A DNA stretch of 6,030 bases from an uncultured Candidatus Competibacteraceae bacterium (GCA_937872125.1 CALMNY010000258.1:1-6030); one strand, 5' to 3'. Positions 1 through 5,416 are shown, counted from the stretch's first letter. The notes: generated from the letters alone by a model not told the origin. Numbers and translations: made by a program.

Positions 1-89
1 TTGGCGATCTTGCCTTTGGACCAGGCGCGATTGGCCGTTGCATGACGGATCACGGTCGTCGTGGTAGCGAGACTCGTATAGTTGGGCAT
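1..89 (-). CDS. Third tandem paralogue of the 164-residue putative virion protein (5' part only)
   Basis: An ATG at 89 opens a frame that stays open to the left edge (29 codons plus 2 nt). It is preceded by a very strong Shine-Dalgarno site (AAGGAGG, about 5 nt upstream). The peptide begins MPNYTSLATTTTVIR and matches the start of the next gene upstream (start at 593) at 17 of the first 21 residues. After residue 21 the two diverge (AWSKGKIA against CFGKAGLA). Of the 17 identical residues, 12 use different codons, so the similarity is protein-level conservation and not a recent DNA copy. The 9-nt gap and the shared N-terminus make it a third member of the array. Function is unknown; from position after the capsid gene a virion surface or head-associated role is inferred. 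Most of the gene lies outside the window, so it is unknown whether its body resembles the other two. Confidence 0.75.
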   Translation of the reverse strand, partial: MPNYTSLATTTTVIRHATANRAWSKGKIA

Positions 90-101
90 TAGCCCTCCTT
101 A
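90..101 (-). promoter_or_regulatory. Ribosome binding site overlapping a stop codon
   Basis: On the minus strand the sequence reads TAAGGAGGGCTA directly before the ATG at 89. The TAA is the stop codon of the upstream paralogue, and its last two bases form the start of the AAGGAGG Shine-Dalgarno core. Termination and re-initiation therefore occur within about 12 nt, which suggests coupled translation of the two paralogues. It is the best Shine-Dalgarno match in the window and decides the start of the partial gene. Confidence 0.7.
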
Positions 102-593
102 AACGCTCGCCGGGGCCAGCGACACGTCATAGTAGGTATCGGTAACGCCCGCCGCATCCAGCCCGGTCGTGCCCAGGGTAAACGTGGCGCTGTTGCCATT
201 GGCAACTTTAATCACGCCCAGCGGCGCATAGCCATCGGGGCAGCCGGGGACCGTACACGTCCCCGCTGTCGCGACCGCCGTACCCTGAATGATTTTGACG
301 GTGCCCGCCGCATTCAGCACCAGCAGATAGGCGCGGTCGGTGTTTTTGGCCTGAGCCGTGAGCGTATCCGCTGCGCCCGTTTCGGTGATGCAGCTCAGGG
401 CCGACAGGTCAATCTCGGCGGTGATGGCCAACTGGTACATCACGCCGGCGATGGAATAATCCACGGCGGCGACGGTCTGGACATTTTCAGAGTTGCCGCC
501 GTGGATCGCCAGCCCGGCCTTGCCGAAACAGCGGTTCGCGGTGGTGTTGCGGATGACGGTGTTGGTAGCCGCCAGAGAGGTGTAATTGGGCAT
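99..593 (-). CDS. Tandem paralogue, putative virion-associated beta-rich protein (second copy)
   Basis: 164 residues, complete, ATG at 593, stop TAA at 101-99. It is clearly homologous along its length to the gene at 605-1099, which is also 164 residues. Shared blocks are GKAGLAIHG at residues 24-32, ENVQT at 36-40, EIDLSAL at 60-66, TDRxYLLxL at 85-93, IIQGxAV at 101-107, a C-x4-C pair at C113/C118 followed by CPxxxAPxGxxKV, and ATFTxGTTxL with YYD near the C-terminus (136-156). There is no signal peptide or membrane segment, and the alternation of small, Thr-rich and hydrophobic residues suggests a beta-sheet fold. Its first 21 residues instead match the partial copy at 1-89. Position immediately after the capsid gene is typical for decoration, head-fibre or head-completion proteins, but no family is recognised with certainty. 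Homology to its neighbour is seen directly; the virion role is inferred. Confidence 0.85.
   Translation of the reverse strand: MPNYTSLAATNTVIRNTTANRCFGKAGLAIHGGNSENVQTVAAVDYSIAGVMYQLAITAEIDLSALSCITETGAADTLTAQAKNTDRAYLLVLNAAGTVKIIQGTAVATAGTCTVPGCPDGYAPLGVIKVANGNSATFTLGTTGLDAAGVTDTYYDVSLAPASV
497..518. repeat. 22-bp exact direct repeat shared by two paralogues (copy 1; copy 2 at 1006-1027)
   Basis: The same 22 bases occur at 497-518 and 1006-1027, continuing for about six more bases with one mismatch. The offset of 509 nt matches the tandem gene period (start-to-start 506 nt plus one codon). In both genes the block encodes the AGLAIHG segment. It is the most DNA-conserved patch I noticed between the two paralogues and reflects their shared ancestry, with possible local gene conversion. 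Confidence 0.8.
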
Positions 594-607
594 GGCAATA
601 ATCCTTA
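594..607 (-). promoter_or_regulatory. Ribosome binding site overlapping a stop codon
   Basis: The minus strand reads TAAGGATTATTGCC before the ATG at 593. As at 90-101, the TAA stop of the upstream paralogue (607-605) supplies part of the AAGGA Shine-Dalgarno core, here about 9 nt from the start. The same stop/Shine-Dalgarno arrangement at both junctions of the array supports the chosen starts and suggests the whole unit, including its translation signal, was duplicated. Confidence 0.6.
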
Positions 608-1099
608 CAGCGAAACCGGAGTGACACAGAGGTCGTAATAGCTATCAGTAATCCCCGCCGCGCCCAGCGAGGTTGTGCCGAACGTAAAGGTGGCACCCGA
701 ATTGTTCTCGACCTTGACCGCCCCAAACGGCGCCAGGGTCACCGGGCACTGCGGGCAATAGCAGGTCTCGCCGGTCTCTACCGCGACGCCCTGAATAATC
801 CGCACCGCGCCCGCGCTGGTCAGCGCCAACAGATAGATGCGGTCGGTGTCATCGGCCTGAGCCGAAATCGTAGTGGTGTCGCCGGTATCGGGGTCAATCA
901 CCGTCAGCGCCGACAGGTCAATCTCGCCAGCCAGCCCAAACGAATACACAACCCCGTCAATCGAAAAATCAATGCCGGCGGTGGTCTGGACGTTCTCCAG
1001 ATTCGCGCCGTGGATCGCCAGCCCGGCTTTGCCGTGGCTGCGCGTACCGAGCAGAGACCGCAGGTAAGCGTAGGGGGAATCAGACAAATTCACACTCAT
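605..1099 (-). CDS. Tandem paralogue, putative virion-associated beta-rich protein (first copy)
   Basis: 164 residues, complete, ATG at 1099 preceded by GGAGA with 7-nt spacing, stop TAA at 607-605. It is homologous to the following gene from residue 23 to the end (GKAGLAIHG, ENVQT, EIDLSAL, TDRxYLLxL, IIQGxAV, ATFTxGTT, TDxYYD). Its first 22 residues (starting MSVNLSDSPYAYLR) are unlike the MPNYTSLA start of the other two copies. It carries three cysteines in a C-x-C-x2-C cluster at residues 113, 115 and 118, where the next copy has only C113 and C118. This could be a small metal-binding or disulfide site, but that is speculative. It is the first gene after the major capsid gene, separated by a 51-nt gap with a hairpin. 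A decoration, head-fibre or completion role is inferred from position only; no signal peptide or membrane helix is visible. Confidence 0.85.
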   Translation of the reverse strand: MSVNLSDSPYAYLRSLLGTRSHGKAGLAIHGANLENVQTTAGIDFSIDGVVYSFGLAGEIDLSALTVIDPDTGDTTTISAQADDTDRIYLLALTSAGAVRIIQGVAVETGETCYCPQCPVTLAPFGAVKVENNSGATFTFGTTSLGAAGITDSYYDLCVTPVSL

Positions 1100-1113
1100 G
1101 ACAAAATCTCCAA

Positions 1114-1134
1114 GCGCCGGCTCTCCACCGGCGC
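1114..1134 (-). other. Perfect 7-bp stem-loop between capsid gene and first paralogue
   Basis: GCGCCGG at 1114-1120 pairs with CCGGCGC at 1128-1134 around a 7-nt loop. In the minus-strand RNA the loop is UGGAGAG and the stem ends 14 nt before the AUG at 1099, directly next to the Shine-Dalgarno sequence (UUGGAGAUUUUGUC, then AUG). It lacks a proper U-tract on either strand, so it is not a canonical intrinsic terminator. Possible roles are 3'-end protection or processing of the capsid message, partial attenuation, or tuning of translation of the next gene. The structure is seen in the sequence; the role is inferred. Confidence 0.6.
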
Positions 1135-1150
1135 AAAACAGGGAATTGAA

Positions 1151-2149
1151 TTAGATCGCCGTGACCGCCGCTTCCAAGCACGCGCCCCATGCCTCATTGA
1201 GGATGCAGCCGGCCCACCAGGTCTTCCATCCCACGTACCCGCGCTGACCCAACGGGTCCGATTTACTGGGCGTGCCAGGGTTGAGCACGGTCGGTTTGAT
1301 CATCCCCTTCCCGGCTAGTGGACAGGTCGCGTAGTACTCCTGGCTGATGTAGATGATCGGGTACACATCCGCCTTTACACCGCTGGTGGATTTCATGCTG
1401 CCCTTGGCGTCGCCGGCATCGGGGTACGGCTCCAGTAACGGGGACAGGATGTAGCGGACGTTCTCGACGCTACCAATTTCTTCCGGGCACAGCGGTTTCC
1501 GGCTCCCGTACTGCGCCACCGGAGTGAACGCCGTCCCGGCCACCTGGCGGAGATCGTGTTCAAAATCAGTATGGGCAAACGCAATGTACCCGCCCTCCAC
1601 CGGGGTCGTGTTGCTGTCCGGCGAACCGCCCAGCATCTGCGTGACCGGGCGGGCGCGATTGGTCCGCAGCGACCGCACGACGGCCCGCTGGTCGGTCAGC
1701 GCCCAGACCGTATTCACATCGGTGCGCTGCGTGCCATTGGTATAGAACTTGTTGGTGCCGGCCTTGAGCACGCCCCACAGCAACATTTCTTCGGTTTCCG
1801 CCGCCTGTTCGCCGGCCAACATGACCGCATTGGCCAGCACCGGGTCCTCGGCGAGGTCCTGGATTTTGTCGCTGATCTCGTAAATATCACCGTACTGCTG
1901 GAGCAGCACCTCGACATCCTCATACGAAATCTTGTGACTGGTCGGCGTCACCCCCTCCACCAACGGGGTCGTGGCCGCCGCAAACGGCACCGGGCGGCGG
2001 AACTTCGCCCGCTCGGCCTTATTCTTGGGGATGGGATAGGTGCGGCCAAACTGATTCAGCACCAGCACCGGGCGCGCGTGTTCCAGCATGGTTTTGACCG
2101 CCCAGTTGGCGGTCCGCTGGGAAATGTCACCATAGGTCGTAACGGCCAT
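1151..2149 (-). CDS. Major capsid protein, N4-gp56 family
   Basis: 332 residues, complete. It forms the icosahedral shell (HK97-type fold is expected for tailed-phage capsids). Family-typical features are the N-terminal TYGDIS with NWAVKTML (residues 5-22), the PIPKNK...KFRR segment (39-52), TPLVEGVTP (61-69), the LLQQYGDIYEISD block (82-94), EDPVLANA (101-108), GEQAAETEEMLLWGVLKAGTN in pieces at 113-133, and the C-terminal LGQRGYVGWKTWW and ILNEAW (300-321). The ATG at 2149 follows GAGG with 9-nt spacing. It lies directly downstream of a scaffold-like gene and the portal, the usual head-module order. There is no N-terminal delta-domain-like extension and no protease gene nearby, so scaffold-assisted assembly without proteolysis is inferred. 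It is the only cistron here with sizeable non-coding flanks, both containing hairpins. The family call rests on recalled motifs. Confidence 0.93.
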   Translation of the reverse strand: MAVTTYGDISQRTANWAVKTMLEHARPVLVLNQFGRTYPIPKNKAERAKFRRPVPFAAATTPLVEGVTPTSHKISYEDVEVLLQQYGDIYEISDKIQDLAEDPVLANAVMLAGEQAAETEEMLLWGVLKAGTNKFYTNGTQRTDVNTVWALTDQRAVVRSLRTNRARPVTQMLGGSPDSNTTPVEGGYIAFAHTDFEHDLRQVAGTAFTPVAQYGSRKPLCPEEIGSVENVRYILSPLLEPYPDAGDAKGSMKSTSGVKADVYPIIYISQEYYATCPLAGKGMIKPTVLNPGTPSKSDPLGQRGYVGWKTWWAGCILNEAWGACLEAAVTAI

Positions 2150-2157
2150 GATTCAAT

Positions 2158-2163
2158 ACCTCT
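2158..2163 (-). promoter_or_regulatory. Ribosome binding site of the major capsid gene
   Basis: The minus strand reads AGAGGT with its GAGG core 9 nt before the ATG at 2149. The match is moderate for a gene whose product is needed in hundreds of copies, which makes the hairpins just upstream more interesting as possible expression or stability elements. Confidence 0.55.
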
Positions 2164-2171
2164 ACTACATT

Positions 2172-2185
2172 CCGCCTCACGGCGG
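2172..2185 (-). other. Capsid leader hairpin 2 (5-bp GC stem, GUGA tetraloop)
   Basis: In minus-strand RNA, CCGCC-GUGA-GGCGG forms a perfect all-GC 5-bp stem closed by a GUGA loop, which fits the stable GNRA tetraloop class. It ends 22 nt before the capsid AUG, leaving the Shine-Dalgarno site free. No U-tract follows, so it is unlikely to be a terminator. It may act as a stability or processing element. Confidence 0.6.
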
Positions 2186-2196
2186 TTAAAACGAAC

Positions 2197-2216
2197 GGTC
2201 TGTCTCTCGACAGTCC
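2197..2216 (-). other. Capsid leader hairpin 1 (GAGA tetraloop)
   Basis: In minus-strand RNA, CUGUC-GAGA-GACAG forms a 5-bp stem (2200-2213), and GG/CC can add two more pairs across an A-A mismatch (2197-2216). The GAGA loop is again of GNRA type. It is followed by the 11-nt linker GUUCGUUUUAA and then hairpin 2. The U-rich linker is a faint terminator resemblance, but the stem is weak and the run is interrupted. Confidence 0.5.
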
Positions 2217-2239
2217 AACTCTTTACTTCAACTCAAAAC

Positions 2240-2950
2240 CTAATCGGCGGCCCAGCCGTCCAGCGTGTCGCTGAGCGCCGGCGCGCGACTACCCTTCGCA
2301 GGGGTCGCTACCGCGCCCGCCAGCCGCTCCTGCCGCTGAATCGTCACGTCGCTGGCTTTCTTGCTGGCCTCGTAGGCGTCGATCACTTTCAGCGCCGCCC
2401 GGACCCCTGGGGTTTGTGCGGCGGCCTGCTGATCGGGATTGGCTTCGAGCCACGCACCAAACCCCGGATCGTCACGCAGATCACGCCAAGTCGGGCGAGC
2501 GGCGTCCATCGCCTCCTCGAAAATCCGGGCATGGACGGCGGCCATCTGCTGATCGCGGGTCTGTTCCCGCATCGTCAGCATTTTCTCGACCGGCGATGCA
2601 ATATCGGGGTAGTCGGCCTTGAATTGCTCCCATTCGCTTATTTCCGGGGCCATGCCTGGCGAATCGCCGGGCATCGCGGGCGCGGGTTCAACGGCCCGCT
2701 CTTTCGCGGCAGCCAACTGGTTCTCGACCGCCTTAATGCGATCTTCGATGGCGCTATTGGCCTCTGGCACGACATCGGCCAACGCCGGTTTCTCGACCGG
2801 CGCTTCAGCCGTAGACGGCTCCGGGGATGCGGTCTCGCCGAACAACCCACTCTCGTCCAGCGCATAACCGCTCATATCCTCGTCCTGATCCATGCGCGGT
2901 TCATTCATGTCGTCCATGCCGCCTGGTTTGGCTTTGATTTCGATTTTCAT
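2240..2950 (-). CDS. Probable capsid scaffolding protein
   Basis: 236 residues, complete, ATG at 2950 preceded by GGAGAG with about 10-nt spacing, stop TAG. Composition is highly charged and Ala/Glu/Gln-rich with no enzyme motif. An acidic, Met/Asp-rich N-terminus (residues 12-40) is followed by a Pro/Ala/Glu linker (40-62), a short coiled-coil-like helix (66-87), a second Pro-rich linker (89-103), and a helical half (104-200) including WEQF, KMLTMREQTRDQQ, a DPGFGAWL motif (161-168) and a basic helix. It ends in SDTLDGWAAD. Such a helical, low-complexity protein encoded immediately before the major capsid gene is the classic position and look of a scaffolding protein, which binds capsid subunits inside the procapsid and leaves before packaging. 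The start lies 1 nt after the previous stop (TGATATG), implying coupled translation. The function is inferred from context and composition, not from a catalytic signature. Confidence 0.75.
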   Translation of the reverse strand: MKIEIKAKPGGMDDMNEPRMDQDEDMSGYALDESGLFGETASPEPSTAEAPVEKPALADVVPEANSAIEDRIKAVENQLAAAKERAVEPAPAMPGDSPGMAPEISEWEQFKADYPDIASPVEKMLTMREQTRDQQMAAVHARIFEEAMDAARPTWRDLRDDPGFGAWLEANPDQQAAAQTPGVRAALKVIDAYEASKKASDVTIQRQERLAGAVATPAKGSRAPALSDTLDGWAAD

Positions 2951-2951
2951 A

Positions 2952-3173
2952 TCAATAAATCTCTCCGGGTTTTAGCATAAAAACAGGTTCCTGTTGCGCG
3001 CGTTGAACCGCAGGCAAATCCAAAATCTGTTGCAGTTCGGTCAGTCGGCCTCGCACATACTGCGTCATCGACCAATCCAGCGCCGGACTCGCCAATTCAT
3101 CCTGAGCGCGCTGAATCGCGGCAGTCAGGTACAGTTCTACGTCGCGCCAGCTTTCCGAGTCGCGGTCAATCAT
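2952..3173 (-). CDS. Small helical phage protein of unknown function
   Basis: 73 residues, starting MIDRDSESW, stop TGA. A TTG one codon upstream (3176) is also in frame, but the ATG at 3173 has the better spacing from GGAG (7 nt against 4), so I chose the ATG. The start overlaps the end of the preceding gene by 8 nt. The protein appears mainly alpha-helical, with an amphipathic stretch from about residue 10 to 55 (LYLTAAIQRAQDELA, RGRLTELQQILDL) and a short tail ending KPGEIY. No motif is recognised. Its tight overlap with both neighbours and position between portal and scaffold suggest a role in head assembly or an accessory function expressed at the same time. Coding is supported by packing and Shine-Dalgarno, not by recognised homology. 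Confidence 0.7.
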   Translation of the reverse strand: MIDRDSESWRDVELYLTAAIQRAQDELASPALDWSMTQYVRGRLTELQQILDLPAVQRAQQEPVFMLKPGEIY

Positions 3174-3381
3174 CAATCAACTCCAGCAGGTCTTTTTTGC
3201 ACCGCTCTAACAACCACAGCACAGTCCCGCCGTCTGCCAGATTCGTCGCAAAATACTCGTTTCCTTGCGTGTCATAGCCGATAATCACCACCGATTCCAA
3301 TTGCTCCATCGCGTTGCTGAGGATGCGATCTGGTGGCAAATCCAGTCGGGTGATGCCGTTAAATTGCACGACCTTTCCCAT
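3166..3381 (-). CDS. Small conserved-looking phage protein of unknown function
   Basis: 71 residues, ATG at 3381, stop TGA at 3168-3166. The start shares one base with the portal stop (TAATG), so translation is probably coupled; the nearby Shine-Dalgarno (GGGAAG or GTGGG) is poor. Recognisable blocks are NGITRLDLPPDRIL (8-21), VVIIGYDTQGNEYFAT (31-46) and DGGTVLWLLERCKKDLLEL (50-68). The pattern suggests an N-terminal strand and turn, a beta-hairpin, then a C-terminal helix. I recall similar small proteins with LDLPPDR and GYD-x-x-G-x-E-Y-F segments in phage genomes, but I cannot name a function and have not verified this. A single cysteine (C61) sits in the helix. It could be a head-assembly accessory or an unrelated host-interaction protein carried in the late operon. 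Confidence 0.8.
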   Translation of the reverse strand: MGKVVQFNGITRLDLPPDRILSNAMEQLESVVIIGYDTQGNEYFATNLADGGTVLWLLERCKKDLLELIDD

Positions 3382-5414
3382 TACAGCCCACTTCCCAGCG
3401 TCATTTTCAGCCGTGCTTCCGCATCCAGTTGTTCCGCGCGCAACGCCTCTTTCTCGAATTCCATCTGCCGGTCTTGCTCTTTATCAGCCAGTTTTGCCAT
3501 TTCGACGCGCTCGCGGGCCGCAATCTCATCGCGTTTCAGTTGCGCTTGCAGCGCCGTTTTCTCGGCGTCCAGCTGTTGCTGTTGCTGCGCCATTTGTGCC
3601 TGGGGGTCCGGCGCGGGCAACTGGGCCTGCTGTTGTATGGCCGCCTGTTGTTGCTGCATCGCTGCCTGTTGCTGCTGCATCGCCGTCAATTCGTCGTCGG
3701 AATAGACCAGTTCGTCGGCGGACAGCCGCAACGTCTCCACGAGTTTCCGATAGAGCGCACTGATTTTTGTTAGCGGCAACAGCGTCGGCGATTGCGCGAG
3801 TTGCAGCAGTTGCATCAGCGACTGGGCCTGGGTCTCTTTCACCATCAACGCCGACGAACCGCGCGCATCAACTTCAAAATCGCCTTTCACATCCTGGAGT
3901 TCGCTGTACTGCATGTTGTAGTCGTAGAACCGGCGAATTAGCGTTTTAGTGATTTGATCATCCCAGCGTTTCACCAGCCGTCGCAGCACCGTGTTGGCCG
4001 CGTTCATGGCCATGCTCATCCCGCTGGCGGTCTGCTGCGGCATCGAACCCAAATCGCCCTGCATCAAATCAGGGATGTTCGATTCCTTCTCGATCAGCGC
4101 CCGTGCTAATTCGATGATGCCCATCAGTTCGGGCTGATTGGATTGGACCTGAAACGCCTCGAACGCCTCGCGCACATTGCGCGTCGGGTCATTCAGCAGC
4201 CAGAGTTTTCTCGGCGACAGCGCATAAATCCCGTCAGCGGGTTTAATTACGTGCTGATTGATGACGATCTGGGGGCCGATCGCCAGCGCGGCATTGTCCA
4301 GCATCATCCGCCACGCCGCATTGAGCGCAGTCTGGGCGCTGCGCAACAGGTAGGGCACGCCATAGCCAAACAGCGTGCTGTCATCCTCGACCAGCGAAAA
4401 CAGGGAATACAGGGGATCTTGCGTATCCAGCGGGTGTAGCTCGACCCGAATGACCCGCGTCCCGACGAACTCGACCATTACCTCCAGCCCGATCAATGGG
4501 TCATCGGGCAGCGACAGCCCCAGCGCCTCGGCGTCCTCGCGCTCAATCGGCCCGTGGTACTGCCACCACTCATATTGAGTCTCGTCCCACGGTTGGCCGA
4601 CCTCCAGCACCTCGCGCAGTTGCGCCCGCTGCCAGTCGGAAATGCGGGAACCGCGCGGGTCATCCCGCAGCACCTCCCGGATGGATTCCGCTCGGTAGCC
4701 GGGCCGCTGCGCCAGTTGCCGGAGGGTGCGCCGGGTGATAAATCGGCGCTCGAACACGAATTCGCACTCGCCCAGATTCGCGGCGGACATATCTGGGAAA
4801 AAATCCCATGGGGATACCACCTCGATTTCGGGCGCGATGATCTGCTGGACCGACAGCACCTGCACCCCGCCAGCGGACACCCAACGTTTCTCACTACGAG
4901 CCGCAATGACCGGCCCTTTCAGGATGCCCGTACCGAGCACGACCGCATCATGAATCGCCGCTTTGGCCTTCTCGCTGTACTGCGTCTCGGTCAACTGGTC
5001 GTCCATCAGCCGCTGCATCGCCTCGGCGGCGCGTTTCGCGGCCTGCTGGAGGGTCTGAGCGGACTCGACGGCGGCGGGATTCGGCGAACGCAAATTCGCG
5101 GCCAGTTCAGGGTTCGGCGTCGGAATGATTTCCCAGTTCCGATCATCCGTGGGATACAGCATTTCCGCCAGCCGCGACTCCAGCGCCTCGCATTTCGGGC
5201 GCGTGAGATTGACAAAAATGCGACTAGCACCGGTTTTGTCGGCGGTCAACCGAGCTTCAGTCTCTTCCGAGTACTGGCCGTGATACTGCCGGGTATCCTC
5301 CAGCCAGCGTTGTTCGATGGTGTATTTGGCGCCGGCCTGGGCCACCGCTTTTTGCCGGAGCATCCCGCCCAGCTCATCGAGCTTGCCCTGAATCGCAGAG
5401 GGGGAGCGTGTCAT
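3381..5414 (-). CDS. Portal protein (head-tail connector)
   Basis: 677 residues, complete. It forms the dodecameric ring at one capsid vertex through which DNA is packaged and to which the tail attaches. Seen along the chain: a charged N-terminal helix with RWLEDTRQYHG (37-47), SRIFVNLTRPKCEALESRL (64-82), the PTDDRNWEIIPTPNPEL segment (88-104), a central beta-rich clip/wing region, GVPYLLRSAQTALNAAWR with MMLDNAAL (the long helical core), QQTASGMSMAMNAAN, and a C-terminal Gln-rich tail from about residue 579 ending in a charged coiled coil (about 605-670). Length and layout fit large podovirus-type portals, which often have long C-terminal barrels. The start at 5414 lies 2 nt after the terminase stop; the Shine-Dalgarno is only GGGG at 8-nt spacing. 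Terminase upstream and scaffold and capsid downstream strongly support the call. The subgroup is uncertain. Confidence 0.92.
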   Translation of the reverse strand: MTRSPSAIQGKLDELGGMLRQKAVAQAGAKYTIEQRWLEDTRQYHGQYSEETEARLTADKTGASRIFVNLTRPKCEALESRLAEMLYPTDDRNWEIIPTPNPELAANLRSPNPAAVESAQTLQQAAKRAAEAMQRLMDDQLTETQYSEKAKAAIHDAVVLGTGILKGPVIAARSEKRWVSAGGVQVLSVQQIIAPEIEVVSPWDFFPDMSAANLGECEFVFERRFITRRTLRQLAQRPGYRAESIREVLRDDPRGSRISDWQRAQLREVLEVGQPWDETQYEWWQYHGPIEREDAEALGLSLPDDPLIGLEVMVEFVGTRVIRVELHPLDTQDPLYSLFSLVEDDSTLFGYGVPYLLRSAQTALNAAWRMMLDNAALAIGPQIVINQHVIKPADGIYALSPRKLWLLNDPTRNVREAFEAFQVQSNQPELMGIIELARALIEKESNIPDLMQGDLGSMPQQTASGMSMAMNAANTVLRRLVKRWDDQITKTLIRRFYDYNMQYSELQDVKGDFEVDARGSSALMVKETQAQSLMQLLQLAQSPTLLPLTKISALYRKLVETLRLSADELVYSDDELTAMQQQQAAMQQQQAAIQQQAQLPAPDPQAQMAQQQQQLDAEKTALQAQLKRDEIAARERVEMAKLADKEQDRQMEFEKEALRAEQLDAEARLKMTLGSGL
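3643..3684 (-). repeat. Tandem 21-bp repeat encoding a heptapeptide in the portal C-terminus
   Basis: Two adjacent 21-bp units (3643-3663 and 3664-3684) differ at only two positions and encode two copies of MQQQQAA, followed by a degenerate third unit (IQQQAQL, to about 3622) and another Gln run (AQQQQQ) further on. Units of exactly seven codons suit heptad-periodic helix extension. The CAG/CAA-rich DNA is a plausible slippage site, so copy number may vary between relatives. Confidence 0.75.
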
Positions 5415-5416
5415 CG

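Noticed and set aside
1114..1134. Intrinsic transcription terminator at the end of the capsid gene
   Set aside because: The stem is good, but neither strand has a run of T after it (minus strand continues TTGGAGATTTTG, plus strand AAAACAGGG), so I report it only as a stem-loop of unknown role.
2162..2170. Start-stop element (ATG TAG TAG) in the capsid leader on the minus strand
   Set aside because: It could be a minimal upstream open frame, but there is no Shine-Dalgarno at proper distance and such a short pattern is likely by chance.
2186..2239. Possible internal promoter before the capsid gene (TTGGAC as a -35-like box on the minus strand)
   Set aside because: At 17-nt spacing the -10 position reads TTCGTT, which is not a credible -10 box, and the -35-like bases are partly inside hairpin 1.
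1556..2980. 474-codon open frame on the plus strand, opposite capsid and scaffold genes
   Set aside because: It runs antisense across two well-supported genes and the non-coding leader. Its translation is a His/Arg/Gly/Leu-rich string without domain-like pattern, as expected for a shadow frame in GC-rich DNA, and no good ribosome binding site was seen.
3265..3773. Several plus-strand frames with Cys- or Leu-rich runs opposite the portal C-terminus
   Set aside because: The unusual composition is simply the antisense reading of the Gln-codon-rich tail of the portal gene.
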